From Collinsella aerofaciens (GTDB taxonomy: Bacteria; Actinomycetota; Coriobacteriia; Coriobacteriales; Coriobacteriaceae), in assembly GCF_028206795.1 (NCBI RefSeq), contig NZ_JAQLFJ010000002.1:1-64000 (forward strand): DNA of 64,000 bases. The letters run 5' to 3'. The translations under genes were made by a program, and so were the position numbers. A model generated the notes under the pieces. The model was not told the origin of the DNA. It made no database searches and worked only from the letters and a program-made list of their open reading frames with translations. How positions within the stretch are numbered: position 1 is the first letter of the stretch; each line of letters begins with the position of its first letter. Positions 63,418-64,000 of this stretch are shown here, in pieces.

Positions 63418-64000
63418 ACGCCCTCCTCGATAATGCGGTAGACATACTCCATGTCGAGCGCCCCGCGCACGCCGTCGGCCAGGCGGTCGAACTCGCGCGC
63501 TCGGTGATCGGCCGCGGACGTCGCGCCCGCAGCACCCACGACGCTCTCGGGCAAGCCGCGCATGCGCGCAAGCGAGCGCGCGAGGGCGAGCGCCACCCCC
63601 GGTTCGTCGAACAGGCCGTGGAGATAGGTTCCGAACACGTTTCCGCAGGCCGCGCCTTCTGGTTTGCCGCCAATCGTGCCCGCAGGGGCGCAGGAGACGG
63701 TCGTTTCGCCGTCGTGAATCTCGTACCCGCGAGCCGTCATGCCGTTCCACACCGAGAACGCGCCTTGGGCGCCCGTGATGCGAAGCTCCGACTGGGCGAG
63801 GCGCTTTTCCTCCTTGAACACCGTACTTGCAGGGATGAGCCCGAGCCCGCGCGCGGTGCCAGCGCCTTCCCTGCCGTGCGGATCGGAAAGCTCGTCTCCC
63901 AAAAGCTGGTAGCCTCCGCATATGCCGAGCACCGGCGTGCCCGCGCCCGAAAGCGCGCGTACACAGGCTCCGATGCCGCTAGCCGCAAGCCAGCGCGCGT
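63414..64000 (-). CDS. cobQ: Adenosylcobyric acid synthase, C-terminal part (cut by window end)
   Basis: The last 195 or so residues of CobQ/CbiP are seen, the start lying beyond 64,000. The glutamine amidotransferase domain has the nucleophile Cys in VLGICGGYQLLGDELSDPHG and the catalytic His in NVFGTYLHGLFDEPGVA. It amidates four side chains of cobyrinate a,c-diamide using glutamine and ATP. The gene is first of those visible in the operon; more cobalamin genes are expected to the right. Confidence 0.93.
   Translation of the reverse strand, partial: ARWLAASGIGACVRALSGAGTPVLGICGGYQLLGDELSDPHGREGAGTARGLGLIPASTVFKEEKRLAQSELRITGAQGAFSVWNGMTARGYEIHDGETTVSCAPAGTIGGKPEGAACGNVFGTYLHGLFDEPGVALALARSLARMRGLPESVVGAAGATSAADHRAREFDRLADGVRGALDMEYVYRIIEEGV

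Overview
The window looks like a chromosome segment of a gut Coriobacteriia actinobacterium, most likely Collinsella or a close relative. I infer this from the protein style of the housekeeping genes, the fairly high G+C of the core regions, the single-chain serine dehydratase, the compact glgB-glgP-glgC-glgD-glgA cluster and the cobalamin genes. No rRNA is present to settle the identity.

Region 1 (about 1-10,620) is an accessory island. It holds a decayed and an intact copy of a sortase-anchored surface protein gene and several small two-gene cassettes. These are DUF6978 + DUF1828/1829, a zinc-ribbon protein + a frameshifted partner, DUF4393 + AbiH, and a truncated gene + a hypothetical. The cassettes are separated by debris of capsule sugar genes (two decayed 3' ends of ugd and a fragment of rmlB) and by a broken IS1595-like transposase. 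At least one cassette (AbiH) belongs to a known anti-phage family.

Region 2 (about 10,700-28,650, all on the minus strand, reading from high to low coordinates) is a capsule/exopolysaccharide operon. It starts with a NusG-like antiterminator (LoaP type), followed by a priming sugar-phosphate transferase, UDP-glucose dehydrogenase, a UDP-glucuronate 4-epimerase-like enzyme, a PssD/PssE-type split glycosyltransferase, two ATP-grasp proteins, further glycosyltransferases, acyltransferases, a DUF1919 protein, a Wzy-like polymerase, a deacetylase-like protein, a third ATP-grasp ligase, a Wzx flippase and two O-acetyltransferase-type proteins. The antiterminator gene carries a perfect 17-bp tandem duplication that shifts its frame inside the KOW domain; one copy would restore a full-length protein. 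This looks like an ON/OFF switch for the whole locus. A second gene in the operon is frameshifted next to a run of six G.

Region 3 (about 29,400-44,850) begins with tRNA-Ala(GGC), a thiamine pyrophosphokinase and a HAD phosphatase. The plus-strand glycogen cluster follows: branching enzyme, phosphorylase, GlgC, GlgD, glycogen synthase, and a 1098-residue GH13-GH77 fusion that would debranch and rearrange maltodextrins. The branching enzyme and the synthase both end in Lys/Ala/Thr-rich histone H1-like tails. The 11-base word TTGGTAAAACG occurs in front of both glgB and the fusion gene and may be a shared operator.

Region 4 (about 44,850-61,400) is housekeeping: rsmB-fmt, def, priA, gltX, metK, an L-serine dehydratase, an L,D-transpeptidase and a MacAB-like export operon. 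Almost every intergenic gap here holds a long, near-perfect palindrome (arms up to 37 bp) with a locus-specific arm sequence. Region 5 (about 61,440-64,000, minus strand) is a very G+C-rich cobalamin operon, cobQ-cobO-cbiC-cobK, with cobQ running off the right edge.
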